Shown here: positions 9,402 to 18,096 of the stretch, piece by piece
Position numbering within the stretch: position 1 is the first letter of the stretch
Layout of the letters: each line of letters opens with the position of its first letter
Assembly (NCBI GenBank): GCA_965218625.1
Contig: CBDCLG010000011.1
Coordinates: 79,046-143,045, forward strand
Source: Bin5 sp965218625
GTDB lineage: Bacteria; Chloroflexota; Anaerolineae; Caldilineales; Caldilineaceae
Length of the DNA: 64,000 bases
Direction: 5' to 3'
Notes under the pieces: generated by a model
Database searches by the model: none
What the model was told of the DNA's origin: nothing
What the model saw: the letters and a program-made list of their open reading frames with translations, nothing else
Program-made: the position numbers and the translations under genes

Positions 9402-10643
9402 TTAGCGAACGACTAGGCGCTGCCAGGCGATCACTTCCTCTCCTTGTCTCCATTCCAGGACACCTGCCTCCATGCCTGCGCTCCAGATTTCGTTGGGCGG
9501 CAGGCGGACGCGGCGAAATACCTGCAGGTCTTGCCTTTCCCACTGAGCAAGCATCACCTGATCGGACGCGGCGACGCCAGGCTGGTCGGGGCTCTGGGCG
9601 CTGCCTTCGGGGCGCAAAACCCAGCGCCTGCCTGACGGGTCAAACAGTCTATCCAGGGCGGTTGGCCTGTGCGGCAGGCGCAGAGGCACGGCGCTGTAGG
9701 ACTGCTGCACGGCTGTCAAGACGGTGCGCGCATCGGAGTAGCGGTCGGCGCTGCCGAGAATGACGGCGAAGAGTTGAAGGCCGTCCTGCTCGACACCCAG
9801 TATAAGGGATTGTCCGCTCTGAAGCGTCGTCCCTGTTTTGACGCCATTTGCGCCGGGGAAAGAGTCGAGCAATTGGTTGGTACTTTGCAGTTCATGGCTG
9901 GCGACAGTCATTTCCGAGGTCCCCACGATTTGCCGGAAGAGGGGATATTGCCACAGCCGCCTGACAAGCAGGAGCAGGTCGCTGGCATTGCTCACCTGCC
10001 CTTTGGCGTCGAACCCATGGGGATTGGCAAAGTGGGTGCCGTGGAGATTCAGCTCTTCGGCGCGCGTATTCATTCGCTGCACGAAGGCTTCTATGTTGCC
10101 CGAATGATTGCGGGCAAGAGTCATTGCGGCATCGTTGCCGCTTGCGATCAGGAGGCCCCAAAGGAGCTCCTCGACCAGCAGCATCTCGCCGCCGTTGAGC
10201 CCCATAGCGGCTCCGCCGATCAGGTCCTCACCCCGGACTGCAACTTGCTCCGACAGACGGTCCTGCTCCAGCACCAACAGCGCTGTCATGAGCTTGGCCA
10301 GGCTGGCCGGCGAGATCGAGAGATTGATCGCTCTTGCCATCAAAGTGCGCTCGCCGTCCAAGTCGTATACCAGAACCGACAGTGCGCTGGTTTCGGGTGG
10401 CGGCGCGTGTGCGCGTCGAATCTGGCTGAGCTGCCCGACGGTAAGACGATGCTGCGGGGCGACGTCGCTGTCCAAGAGGGTGGGAGGACCGAACCCGCAC
10501 AGAATCAGCGCCAGCAGACCCAAGAGGAAGGCAGTGCAGAGCCGGGTTGAGGCCGCCTGACAGGGACGCGGCAAGCGCAGACCGGATGCAACTGTCCAGG
10601 TCACCGCTTTTTCCCGCAGTACAAGAGACACCGTTGGGACCAC
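9402..10643 (-). CDS. dacA: D-alanyl-D-alanine carboxypeptidase (PBP5-type, serine S11 family)
   Basis: This envelope enzyme trims the terminal D-Ala from peptidoglycan stem pentapeptides. All three active-site motifs are present: SLAK (about 114-117, catalytic Ser and Lys), SGN (about 168-170) and KTG (about 269-271). Residues about 36-52 are a hydrophobic export/anchor segment preceded by basic residues, so the N-terminus is longer than usual. A start downstream of GTG 10643 is possible. AGGAGA lies about 14 nt upstream of that GTG. The C-terminal approximately 120 residues contain a beta-rich domain and no obvious amphipathic anchor. Its presence implies a peptidoglycan-containing envelope. 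It is on the same strand as secDF but separated by about 185 nt. Confidence 0.9.
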   Translation of the reverse strand: MVPTVSLVLREKAVTWTVASGLRLPRPCQAASTRLCTAFLLGLLALILCGFGPPTLLDSDVAPQHRLTVGQLSQIRRAHAPPPETSALSVLVYDLDGERTLMARAINLSISPASLAKLMTALLVLEQDRLSEQVAVRGEDLIGGAAMGLNGGEMLLVEELLWGLLIASGNDAAMTLARNHSGNIEAFVQRMNTRAEELNLHGTHFANPHGFDAKGQVSNASDLLLLVRRLWQYPLFRQIVGTSEMTVASHELQSTNQLLDSFPGANGVKTGTTLQSGQSLILGVEQDGLQLFAVILGSADRYSDARTVLTAVQQSYSAVPLRLPHRPTALDRLFDPSGRRWVLRPEGSAQSPDQPGVAASDQVMLAQWERQDLQVFRRVRLPPNEIWSAGMEAGVLEWRQGEEVIAWQRLVVR

Positions 10644-10828
10644 CGCAGGCTTGCTTTTCTCCTAAGAGAGGGAGCTATACTCTTTCGCGGCCGGGGAATG
10701 ATCTATGACAGGCCTGGAACCCGGGGCCGGGGGAGCCCGCCGCCCAAGGCCCGCTCAACGCCTCGATTCTTCGCGCGGCCAGGACCCGACACGACAAGGG
10801 TATTTGCCGGGAATGCCTGCAATCCAGA

Positions 10829-11776
10829 TCACGCCGGGGCCGTTTGTTCGCTGGCGGCAACCCTTTTCCTGGCGCCCGCCAGCAGGGATCCCTCTTCCCA
10901 GGCGACGACAAGCGGGGTGGCGGTAAAGATCGAGCTGTAGGTGCCCGAGATGAGACCCACAATCAAGGTTGCCATAAAGATGCGCAGCGTGAAACCGCCA
11001 AAGAGGAGGATGGCGGCAAGGACCAGGAGCGCGGTTACCTGAGTCGCGATTGAGCGCTGCGCGGTTTCGATAATACTACGGTTGGCGACGGTTGCCAGCG
11101 GCTCGCCGCGGTGCCGCCGCAAGTTCTCGCGGATACGATCAAAAATGACGATCGTGTCGTTGACGCTGAAGCCGATGACGGTCAGCGTAGCCGTCAAGAA
11201 CAAGGCGTCCAATTCCCAGCCTGCGATCAGGTTCATTATTGACAGGAACGACACGGTGATGAGCACATCGTGAATGAGCGCGACGATGGCGGCCACGCCG
11301 TAGCGAAAGGGGTGAGAGACTTCACGGAAGGCAAAGGCGATGTAGGCCAGGATCAATATCGCGGCGGCAATGACCGCCAACAGCGCCGCGCGGCTGACTT
11401 CACCGCCGATTGCCGGCCCGATGCTCCGGTAGAGCCGTTCATCGAATTCGCCGAACCGTTCCACAATTGCCTGCGCGATCAGCTCCTTCTGCGAGATATC
11501 GATGTTCTTGAACTTGACCTGGACGGTGCGGTCGTCGTCGACCAGAAACGCTTTGGTGTCAGTGAACCCTGCGTCGACGAAGACGCTGCCAACTTCGGTC
11601 GGGGCAACCGGCGCGTTGAAGCGCATCTCCCATTGTGTTCCGCCGGTGTAGTCGATGCTGAGGGGGAGGAAGGCGCCCGAAGAGGTCAGATTCCAGAGCA
11701 TGAAGATGATACCGGGCAGTATTCCGACCAGCGAAAGTAGAAACCAAAGGGGTCGTCGTTCAACCAAGCGATACAT
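10829..11776 (-). CDS. secF: Protein translocase subunit SecF
   Basis: SecF with SecD uses the proton-motive force to complete protein export through SecYEG. The 315-residue protein has the expected single helix near residue 12-32, a periplasmic domain (about 35-130), then five helices. Signature segments are 'IDYTGGTQWEMRF' and, in the fourth helix region, 'VNDTIVIFDRIREN', the RND-type motif of SecF. It lies 27 nt downstream of secD, and the pair forms an operon as in most bacteria. The region between secF and dacA (10644-10828) shows no further gene. Confidence 0.96.
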   Translation of the reverse strand: MYRLVERRPLWFLLSLVGILPGIIFMLWNLTSSGAFLPLSIDYTGGTQWEMRFNAPVAPTEVGSVFVDAGFTDTKAFLVDDDRTVQVKFKNIDISQKELIAQAIVERFGEFDERLYRSIGPAIGGEVSRAALLAVIAAAILILAYIAFAFREVSHPFRYGVAAIVALIHDVLITVSFLSIMNLIAGWELDALFLTATLTVIGFSVNDTIVIFDRIRENLRRHRGEPLATVANRSIIETAQRSIATQVTALLVLAAILLFGGFTLRIFMATLIVGLISGTYSSIFTATPLVVAWEEGSLLAGARKRVAASEQTAPA

Positions 11777-11803
11777 AGAAGACTCTTTTGCTTTTAACTG
11801 TCC

Positions 11804-13204
11804 TTAGTAGCCCAGCAGCCCGCGACTGCCGAGGAGCCGTTGCCCCTGCGTCGCCAGAAAACTGCGCATAAAGGTGCGGGTGACAAAGACGGCGGTGAAC
11901 ATTGACAGCAGGACGCCGACCGCCAGCGTGATGGCGAAGCCTTTGACGATGCTGGCGCCGAAGTTGTTGCCGAACCAGTAGAGCACTGCGCAGGAGATGA
12001 GCGTTGAAAGATTGCCGTCGCGAATGGCGGGCCAGGCGCGGCTGAATCCGGTCTCGACCGCCAACCGCAGGGAGCGGCCGCTGCGCAACTCCTCCTTCAT
12101 TCGTTCGAAGATTAGGATGTTGGCGTCTACGGCCATACCGATCGAAAGAATGAATCCGGCAATGCCGGGCAGCGTAAGGGTAACCGGCAGCAGCTTGTAC
12201 ATGGCCAGGTTCAGTGTCACATAGATGGCGAGCGCGACGTCTGCCAGCACACCGGGCAGCCGGTAGAGCAGGATCATGAAGATGAGGACAAGCGCGCCGC
12301 CGACGATTCCAGCCTGCAGGCTGCGATCGATCGAGTCCTGCCCCAAGCTGGCGCCGATTGTGCGCACGTCCACCACCTGCAACGGGACAGGCAGTGCGCC
12401 GTACCGCATCTGAATGGCCAGGCTATCGGCCTCATCGGCGGTGAAGTTGCCGCTGATGACGCCCTGGTCGTTGATGGCGGCGTTGATTACCGGCGTCGAG
12501 AGCACGCGCCCGTCCAGCACGATCGCCAGCACGCGTCCGATATTGTCGCGTGTGTACTCAAAAAACTGTCCGCTGCTCTCGCCCTTCAGGTCGAACTGGA
12601 TCTGCCACTGGGTGAATTCATCCTGCGCTGCCACGACGCCTTCGAGGATGTCCCCGGTCATGATCGTTTCAAAGACCTGATCGGGGAAGGGGACCGGTTG
12701 CGGCGCGGCTTCACCTGCGGCAACCGCCTGTTGCAGTTTTGCCACGGCGTCGGGACGGTTGGTTGTATTGATGAAGTCTTCCGGCCCGACGGGCATGCCG
12801 CCGAGGTCGACGAATTCCAACTGGCCGGTTGAGCGGATCGTCTCGATCGCCTGGTCGGGATTCTTTACGCCCGGCAGCTCGACGATCATGCGGCGCTCGC
12901 CCTGCAGCTGGACGGTGGGCTCGGTAAGGCCAAGGCCGTTGACCCGCTGTTCGACGATGACTTTGGCCGAGTTCAGCGCCTCCGCGGCCAGGTCCTGGTC
13001 CTCGCTGACATCGGCTTCGAGCAGGATCTGGGTGCCGCCTTTGAGGTCCAGCCCCAATGTCAGTTCGCGGATGTCGCGCTGCGTATCGATGCCCGGCGCA
13101 AGGCTCTCTTCCAGCCAGGCAGGATGGTCGATGGGCAGCGCGACGAACAGCGAGCCTGCGAAGAGGCAGACGATAACCACGACAAGGATGAAATGATTCC
13201 GCAT
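11804..13204 (-). CDS. secD: Protein translocase subunit SecD
   Basis: The 466-residue inner-membrane protein shows 'LTLGLDLKGGTQILLEAD' after the first helix, a large periplasmic head, and the six-helix RND-like part with 'SIGMAVDANILIFERMKEEL', diagnostic for SecD. It is shorter than the E. coli protein (615) but matches the compact version of many other phyla. The first gene of the secDF pair, it begins with ATG 13204, preceded by AAAGCGAAGGAC. A sigma-70-like promoter (13307-13335) lies about 100 nt upstream. Confidence 0.96.
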   Translation of the reverse strand: MRNHFILVVVIVCLFAGSLFVALPIDHPAWLEESLAPGIDTQRDIRELTLGLDLKGGTQILLEADVSEDQDLAAEALNSAKVIVEQRVNGLGLTEPTVQLQGERRMIVELPGVKNPDQAIETIRSTGQLEFVDLGGMPVGPEDFINTTNRPDAVAKLQQAVAAGEAAPQPVPFPDQVFETIMTGDILEGVVAAQDEFTQWQIQFDLKGESSGQFFEYTRDNIGRVLAIVLDGRVLSTPVINAAINDQGVISGNFTADEADSLAIQMRYGALPVPLQVVDVRTIGASLGQDSIDRSLQAGIVGGALVLIFMILLYRLPGVLADVALAIYVTLNLAMYKLLPVTLTLPGIAGFILSIGMAVDANILIFERMKEELRSGRSLRLAVETGFSRAWPAIRDGNLSTLISCAVLYWFGNNFGASIVKGFAITLAVGVLLSMFTAVFVTRTFMRSFLATQGQRLLGSRGLLGY

Positions 13205-13306
13205 GAATGTCCTTCGCTTTAGGCGAGTGCTTTGCTTGGCGTCGCGTCGACAGGAAGGGCGCGGCCGGCGCCGCGTGACGAAAATGCACGCGATTCAACC
13301 TTATCA

Positions 13307-13335
13307 ATTATACGCATTGACCTGACCGATTCCAA
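13307..13335 (-). promoter_or_regulatory. Sigma-70-like promoter for secDF
   Basis: On the minus strand, TTGGAA (13335-13330) and TATAAT (13312-13307) are separated by exactly 17 nt. The -10 is a perfect consensus and the -35 matches 4 of 6 positions. The 13205-13563 gap (about 360 nt) holds this promoter and no gene I can support. Confidence 0.6.
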
Positions 13336-13563
13336 AATCTTGACCGCTTTTCCGTCAACGTGTGATGATGATCGGTTGCTTGTACGATGGCTTGCGGCCC
13401 TGGCCAAGAGATTGTATATCGCCACAAGGGTCTGTTGCGGCTGCGGATGGCGGCGCGGCGGCGGAGCTGTTTGGGCTGAGGCTGGCAAATCGCCTCGAGG
13501 AAGCTCTTGATTTGGCCGGGCGAGAAGATGCGTTTGGCTGCGGTCCTGGCGGGGCGGGCTGCT

Positions 13564-14160
13564 TCAGTTAACGTCGGCATGGCTTTCCTGGGAGTGGCTG
13601 CCATTTGCTTCTTCGACAGGGTCGATTTCGTCTTCCATAGTCGTGTAGGTATCGAGCAGTTTGACTGCCACATGGTATTGTTCGACGAGGTCGAGTCCGG
13701 GGTGTTCGTCATGTGGAAGGGGAGGGACCTCGAGTTCGAGGCGTTCCAGTTCGAGGGCGTATTTGAGTAGGGGGCGCAGGGACGGGAGCAGGGTGCGGGC
13801 TTCCTCAGGGGAGAGGTTTTCGAGGTCAGCCTTGTCGATGGCGGCGGTTGTAAGGTCGATCAGTTTTTGGGTGCGGCTGAGGCGGCGTTCGCGGGCGACT
13901 GCGGCTCGGGTACGTTCGAGGGCGGCCTTTTCTATGCGTTCGGCCTGGTCGTAGGGGAGGGCGCGTTCCTTCCAGTTCCATTTCTTGGCCATCTTGCTGG
14001 CAGTGCTTGAGCGGGCTGAGCGGCTTCCAGTCCAGAGGTGGGAGGAGGCTGCGAGCGTGCGCAAGCTGCCGAGCATGAGGTAGGCGTGGAAGCGGTCGTA
14101 CCACTCGGTGGATTCGCCGGGTTGTTGGTGCCAGGGTCTGCGTTCTTCACTGTCGTTCAT
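13564..14160 (-). CDS. Phage terminase small-subunit-like HTH protein (orphan)
   Basis: A 198-residue protein starting at ATG 14160 behind GAGGAAAA. The opening 'RPWHQQPGESTEWYDRFHAYL' followed by a helix-turn-helix-like stretch and 'AKKWNWKERALPYD' matches the layout of phage small terminase/DNA-packaging initiators ('PW.RQPGES...F..Y......RW.W..RA'). Residues about 75-190 are charged and helical and suit an oligomerisation region. Family members normally sit beside a terminase large subunit and portal gene. None is present, and the neighbours are secD and repeats, so this is an orphan remnant or domesticated gene. The identification rests on motif layout only. Confidence 0.5.
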   Translation of the reverse strand: MNDSEERRPWHQQPGESTEWYDRFHAYLMLGSLRTLAASSHLWTGSRSARSSTASKMAKKWNWKERALPYDQAERIEKAALERTRAAVARERRLSRTQKLIDLTTAAIDKADLENLSPEEARTLLPSLRPLLKYALELERLELEVPPLPHDEHPGLDLVEQYHVAVKLLDTYTTMEDEIDPVEEANGSHSQESHADVN

Positions 14161-14276
14161 TGTTTTCCTCGTCTCTCCAAGAGTTGAATGGGTCGGTTTT
14201 GGGCAGGTTAGAGCAGGTCTATACAATTTTTCTGGCCGGTTTTTCCGATCTGAGGTGCTTTTCTGATGCAGCTTAA

Positions 14277-14522
14277 GGTGGTCGAGGGTTCTGGCCCGGT
14301 CTTGCGCGAAAGTTGGGTAGTGTGGTCGGAAAGAAAGGCATGATGGATACAGGTTAGCAGGTGCTGTAGGCTTTTGCACGGAGTCTCGTGAAATTGGGTG
14401 GGTGTAGTTGGTGTTAAAGGCATGATAGTTACAGGATTACAGGTGGTGTGGGCTCTTGAACGGGATTTCGTGAAGTTGGGTTGAGTTGTCGGATGGACAG
14501 GCATTGTGGTTACGGAGTAGCT
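14277..14522. repeat. Three tandem degenerate repeats of about 82 bp
   Basis: Units are 14277-14359, 14360-14441 and 14442-14522 (83, 82 and 81 bp). Each opens with GGTG, carries a 'CGTGAAATTGGGT'-like block in the middle and a 'GGCATGATAGTTACAG'-like block near the end. A fourth GGTG opens at 14523, just where the IS3-type element begins. The units are diverged and carry no supportable gene; short minus-strand frames through them simply reflect the repeat. Confidence 0.8.
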
Positions 14523-14604
14523 GGTGTGGCCTGCCCCCCAAAACTGGTCCAGGAAGTATGTCAGTCTTGGGCCGTAGAAAAGGGGGAAAGATGGACAGGA
14601 AGAG

Positions 14605-14871
14605 ACGTACGCGGCGCAGGTGATCAACAAGCTGAGAGAGGGTGAGGTGACGATAGCCGAGGGCAGTACAGTGGCTGAGGCCGCCTCCCGTCGGATAGGG
14701 GTGGCCGAGCAAACCTTCTAAAGTTGGCGCAGCGAGTACGGGGGTCTCAGGATCGACCAAGCCAGGCGCCTGAAGCGTCTGGAGTTGGAGAACGGCCGCC
14801 TGAAGAGGGCGGTGGCGGACCTGACGCCGGGCAACCAGATCCTGCGGGAGGCGTCCGGGGGAGAATTCTGA
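14605..14871 (+). pseudogene. IS3 transposase OrfA remnant
   Basis: Minor-frame translation gives an IS3 OrfA: 'AQVINKLREGEVTIAEG', then 'SRRIGVAEQTF', 'EYGGLRIDQARRLKRL', 'ENGRLKRAVADLTPGNQIL'. The family has 'TFYRW' where this copy reads TTC-TAA-AGT-TGG, so a Tyr codon became TAA at about 14719. A second lesion is a frame change near 14615, right after the initial basic residues. No functional product is expected. Confidence 0.8.
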
Positions 14872-15745
14872 GTCCTTCGCGTCGTCGCGGGTGTCTCGAC
14901 CATGTGAAGGCGCTCTTTGGGGTTTCGGGGCGACGCGCCAGCAGTGTGCCGGGTCATCCTCCTTCCACACGGCGATATGAGCCGATCCCCAATGAGGATG
15001 AGAATGCCCTGACCGAGGGGGTCGTGGAGCTGGCCAGTCAGTTCGGCAGGTACGGCTACCGTCGGATCACCGCCCTTCTGAGGCATCGCGGCTGGCATGT
15101 GAACCACCGGCGTGTGGAGAGGATATGGCGACGGAAAGGGTTGAAGGTGCCTGTGGAGCAGCCCAAGGGAGGGCGTTTGTGGTTCAATGACGGCTCGTGA
15201 GTGCGTCTGCGGCCTGCGTGGAAGGAGCATGTGTGGGTCTACAACTTCGTGCATCTGAGGCTCAATGACGGCACAGGGGTGCGGTTGCTGACCTTTATCG
15301 ACAAATACAGCAGGGCGTGTCCGGGGGTCCGGGCTGCCCGCAGCATACGGTCGGCCGGTGTGATCGAGGTGCTCTCCGTGTTGATTATATTCAGAGGCGC
15401 TCCCGACCATATTCGTTCGTACAACGGGCCGGATTATACGGCCCGGGCTGGGCGTGAGTGGCTTGGGCGGGTGGGAGCCAGGACGCTCTATATCGAGCCC
15501 GGGTCGCCGTGGGAGAACGGCTTGCGAGTTTCAACGGAAAGTCGGGGGACGAACTGCTGGACAGCGAGGTCTTCTATACGTTGCTGGAGGTGCGTGTGCT
15601 GACGGAGCGGTATAGGCGGACTTACAACCAGGTCAGGCCGCACAGCTCTTTGGGCTACCGGCCTCCGGCGCCTGAGGCCCTCCTGCCTGCCGACTCTGCC
15701 CCTATGCTTGTCGGACTAACACAAAGGGTGGTACAAACAACGTAA
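14868..15745 (+). pseudogene. IS3 transposase OrfB (DDE integrase) remnant
   Basis: The integrase is recognisable throughout: 'YGYRRITALLRHRGWHVNHRRVERIWRR', 'LTFIDKYSRACPG', 'GAPDHIRSYNGPDYTA', 'YIEPGSPWENG', 'SLGYRPPAPEA'. Lesions are TGA at 15198-15200, where homologues have Cys in 'NDGSC', and a frameshift near 15525 between 'PWENG' and the 'FNGKSGDELLDSEVFY' segment. The catalytic 'DNGP' Asp is altered (SYNGPD), and 'DFV' near the first Asp reads 'NFV'. The transposase is therefore dead on several counts. Confidence 0.85.
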
Positions 15746-15752
15746 CAGGTCA

Positions 15753-16832
15753 CCGGTCCCGGGCAAGTATCCGGACATGCGCGGCTTTGTGCGCAAGTTG
15801 CGAGGGATCGGCATCAAGGTGATCCCCTGGCTCTCGCCGCGGATGGCCGGGCTGGGAACCAGGTTCCGGCAGCAGGTCAAAGACGCCCTGATCGAGGTGG
15901 ACCTCGATCCCGAAGATCGCTGGCACAACGAGGTAACCTCGCGTCTCTGTCCCCAGAATCCCTTCACGCAGCGATACGTGCCCGAAATGGCGGCCCGGCT
16001 GCTGCGCGAGTACGAATACGACGGCTTTTGCGTTGACATGGTCGACGCCTGGGTGCTGGAACCATGTACCGCCGACCACGAGCATACCTGCGGCTCGGTT
16101 GGCCTGGCGATGGCCGACACCTTTGAGCGTATGCGAGAGGCGATGGACGCGGTGAATCCCGAAGCCGTGATCGAGTTCAGGCCGCTGTACTCGAACATCA
16201 GAGAACTGTACAACGCCTCCACGCACCGGGCGCCGGACCCCGGACCCCGGCTTTGTTTCCGCCTACGATGCCGACCGCAGCTGCTGCGTATTGCTGCGCT
16301 CGCATGTGCCCACCGGCGCGGCCTTCCACTTCGACTCGTTCTGGTGGCACCGCGACGAAGGGGAAAGGTTGCGACGGTGCTGTCGACGAGGGTCTTTTCC
16401 GGTGTTCTCCAGCTGGGCACTGAATTCGTCAACATGCCGCCTGAGCATCGCGCACTTGTCAAGACCTGGCTCTCCTTCTACCATGAACACAAGGAAGACT
16501 TTCGCTACGGTCAGATGAGGCCGGTGCAAAACGATATCCTGTACTCGACAATCAAGGTGGAGCGCGGCCGCAAAGCGTTTGTCAGCTATGCCCAATACCC
16601 TGCGCTGCGAGTCCCGCTCACTCCTGCCGCGGACGAAATCTATCTCTTCAACTGTACCAACGACGACGCTCTGCACACCATCCTTTCACAGGTCGAGGGT
16701 TCATTCAACGCTCTCGTTCACAATTTCGACCTGACACCGATGGCCGAGACAAGGGTGCGCGCGGCTGACGGATCTTTACTCATCGATCTGGAAGTCCCGC
16801 AAGGAGGGCTCGTCCTGCTCACAAGGAGTTGA
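15753..16832 (+). pseudogene. GH36/alpha-galactosidase-like glycosidase, 5'-truncated by the IS and internally frame-scrambled
   Basis: Reading frame homology begins right at the IS right end ('KYPDMRGFVRKLRGIGIKVIPW') in mid-TIM-barrel, so the N-terminal part is missing. 'EYEYDGFCVDMVD' resembles the clan-D beta-strand with the nucleophilic Asp. At 16235-16250, GGACCCC is tandemly duplicated, shifting the frame by +1. The correct frame then reads 'FVSAYDADRSCC' to 'FHFDSFWWHRDEGE', and a one-base loss near 16370 restores the original frame at 'ATVLSTRVFSGVLQLGTEF'. About 45 residues are thus scrambled although no stop appears. The C-terminal beta-sandwich ends at 16832. It overlaps the next gene's upstream region. 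Confidence 0.7.
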
Positions 16833-16843
16833 GGTCTTATTCA

Positions 16844-18025
16844 GTGAAAATCAAGGAAGTGAAGGCATTTGCGTTCGGCCTGGCGGCCATACGGCCCAGG
16901 CGCGACACTGGCCGGAGTGACCGCTCCCGCAGTTCCTCCTTTAGATGGCAGGGCCTCGAACCTGCGGGACCCATGGAGCGCTATCCGGCCTACAAAGGAC
17001 GCAGGTCCTCCGCGTCAACCAGGTGGAAAGGCACTGTCTGCATCGTGACCGCAGCCGACGGCAGCTACGGCCTGGGGATCTCCAACTTTTCCGGTCCCGT
17101 CGTCAGTATCATCAATGGTCATTTCGCCCCGCATATCGAAGGCGAAAACTGCATGGCAACCGAAAAGATATTCGACATGTTGTCCCGGTTGGCTGCGCCA
17201 TACGGGAGTTACGGGCTGGCCAGCTACGCCATCAGCGCCGTCGACCTGGCGCTGTGGGACCTGAAAGGCAAGATCCTTGAACGTCCTGTGTATGAGCTCC
17301 TCGGGGGGCCGCAGAAGGAGCGCATCCCCTGTTACGCCACCGGCTTTGACACCGACTGGTATCTCGAGCTGGGCTTCCGCGCCGTCAAGCTGCCCATGCC
17401 CTACGGCCCCGCCGATGGTACCGAAGGACTCTCCAAGGCCGAAGAGATGGTCGCGACCGTGCGCGATCAGATCGGCTCCAGCCTCGACCTGATGCTGGAC
17501 TGCTGGATGGCGCTCGATGTCGACTATACGGTCCGCCTGGCTGAGACGCTGCGCCCCTACCGTCTCAGGTGGATTGAAGATTTCCTCCTGCCGGAGGACC
17601 TGGACGGCTTCGACCAGGTCCGAAAACGCCTTCCCTGGCAAACGCTGGCTGCCGGTGAACACTGGTACATGCCGCAGGCTTTCTGGCGCGCGGCCAAGCG
17701 TAGTTTGGTCGACATCTTCCAGCCCGATCCGTTGTGGGCCGGCGGGGTCTCTGCCTGCCAGCGGATCTGTCATATTGCCGAGACAGCCGGCGTTGAGGTA
17801 GTTCTGCATGGCGGCATGAACTATCCCTTTGGCCAGCATCTCTCTTTCGCCATGCCTGCCATCACCTGGGGCGAACGTTCCGCCGGCGTCTCACCGCCCG
17901 GCGTTCCCCTCGCCGATTCCGTCCTGCTGCCCGGGACCGCCGTAATTGAAGACGGATTCCTCGTCCCCAGCGACGCCCCCGGTTTTGGCATCGAAGTGGA
18001 CCCCGCCTGGTTCGACACTATCTGA
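16844..18025 (+). CDS. Enolase-superfamily dehydratase, L-rhamnonate dehydratase-like
   Basis: Mandelate racemase/enolase fold enzyme, probably dehydrating a sugar acid (L-rhamnonate-like) to a 2-keto-3-deoxy acid. Motifs follow RhmD closely: 'ISAVDLALWDLKGK', 'PVYELLGG', 'CYATGFDTDWYLELGF', and 'LMLDCWMALDVDYT' with the first Mg2+ ligand Asp. 'RWIEDFLLPEDL' gives the second ligand and 'AAGEHWYMPQAF' the third; 'IFQPDPLWAGG' and 'VLHGG' supply the catalytic barrel-end His. I favour GTG 16844 (GAGGT 8 nt upstream) over TTG 16829. The N-terminal capping domain is less conserved. It is followed by an FAD monooxygenase and an SDR, so it may belong to a small catabolic operon. The substrate is inferred from similarity only. 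Confidence 0.8.
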   Translation: MKIKEVKAFAFGLAAIRPRRDTGRSDRSRSSSFRWQGLEPAGPMERYPAYKGRRSSASTRWKGTVCIVTAADGSYGLGISNFSGPVVSIINGHFAPHIEGENCMATEKIFDMLSRLAAPYGSYGLASYAISAVDLALWDLKGKILERPVYELLGGPQKERIPCYATGFDTDWYLELGFRAVKLPMPYGPADGTEGLSKAEEMVATVRDQIGSSLDLMLDCWMALDVDYTVRLAETLRPYRLRWIEDFLLPEDLDGFDQVRKRLPWQTLAAGEHWYMPQAFWRAAKRSLVDIFQPDPLWAGGVSACQRICHIAETAGVEVVLHGGMNYPFGQHLSFAMPAITWGERSAGVSPPGVPLADSVLLPGTAVIEDGFLVPSDAPGFGIEVDPAWFDTI

Positions 18026-18096
18026 CACTTGACAACGCGGCAGCGGGAATCGCAGACGGCGGCGGCGGCCCGAGCAGGCTATTGCCGGGAGCAAAT

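Larger units (their letters stand above)
14527..15752 (+). mobile_element. Decayed IS3-family (IS407-like group) insertion sequence
   Basis: The element spans about 1226 bp, the right size for this group. The left end TGGCCTGCCCCCC and the right end, whose reverse complement begins TGACCTGTTACG, keep the typical TG.CCTG terminal inverted repeat but have diverged inside it. Between them are an orfA-like helix-turn-helix/leucine-zipper frame and an orfB-like DDE integrase frame, both broken. No 4-bp target duplication is visible (GGTG left, CCGG right), so one flank was probably rearranged after insertion. Confidence 0.85.

Noticed and set aside
14208..14630. Thr/Pro-rich minus-strand frame
   Set aside because: It is just the 82-bp tandem repeat translated; no ribosome-binding site or family.
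15198..15200. TGA in the IS3 transposase as another selenocysteine codon
   Set aside because: Homologues have Cys there, but the element also has a TAA, a frameshift and altered catalytic residues, so it is decay.
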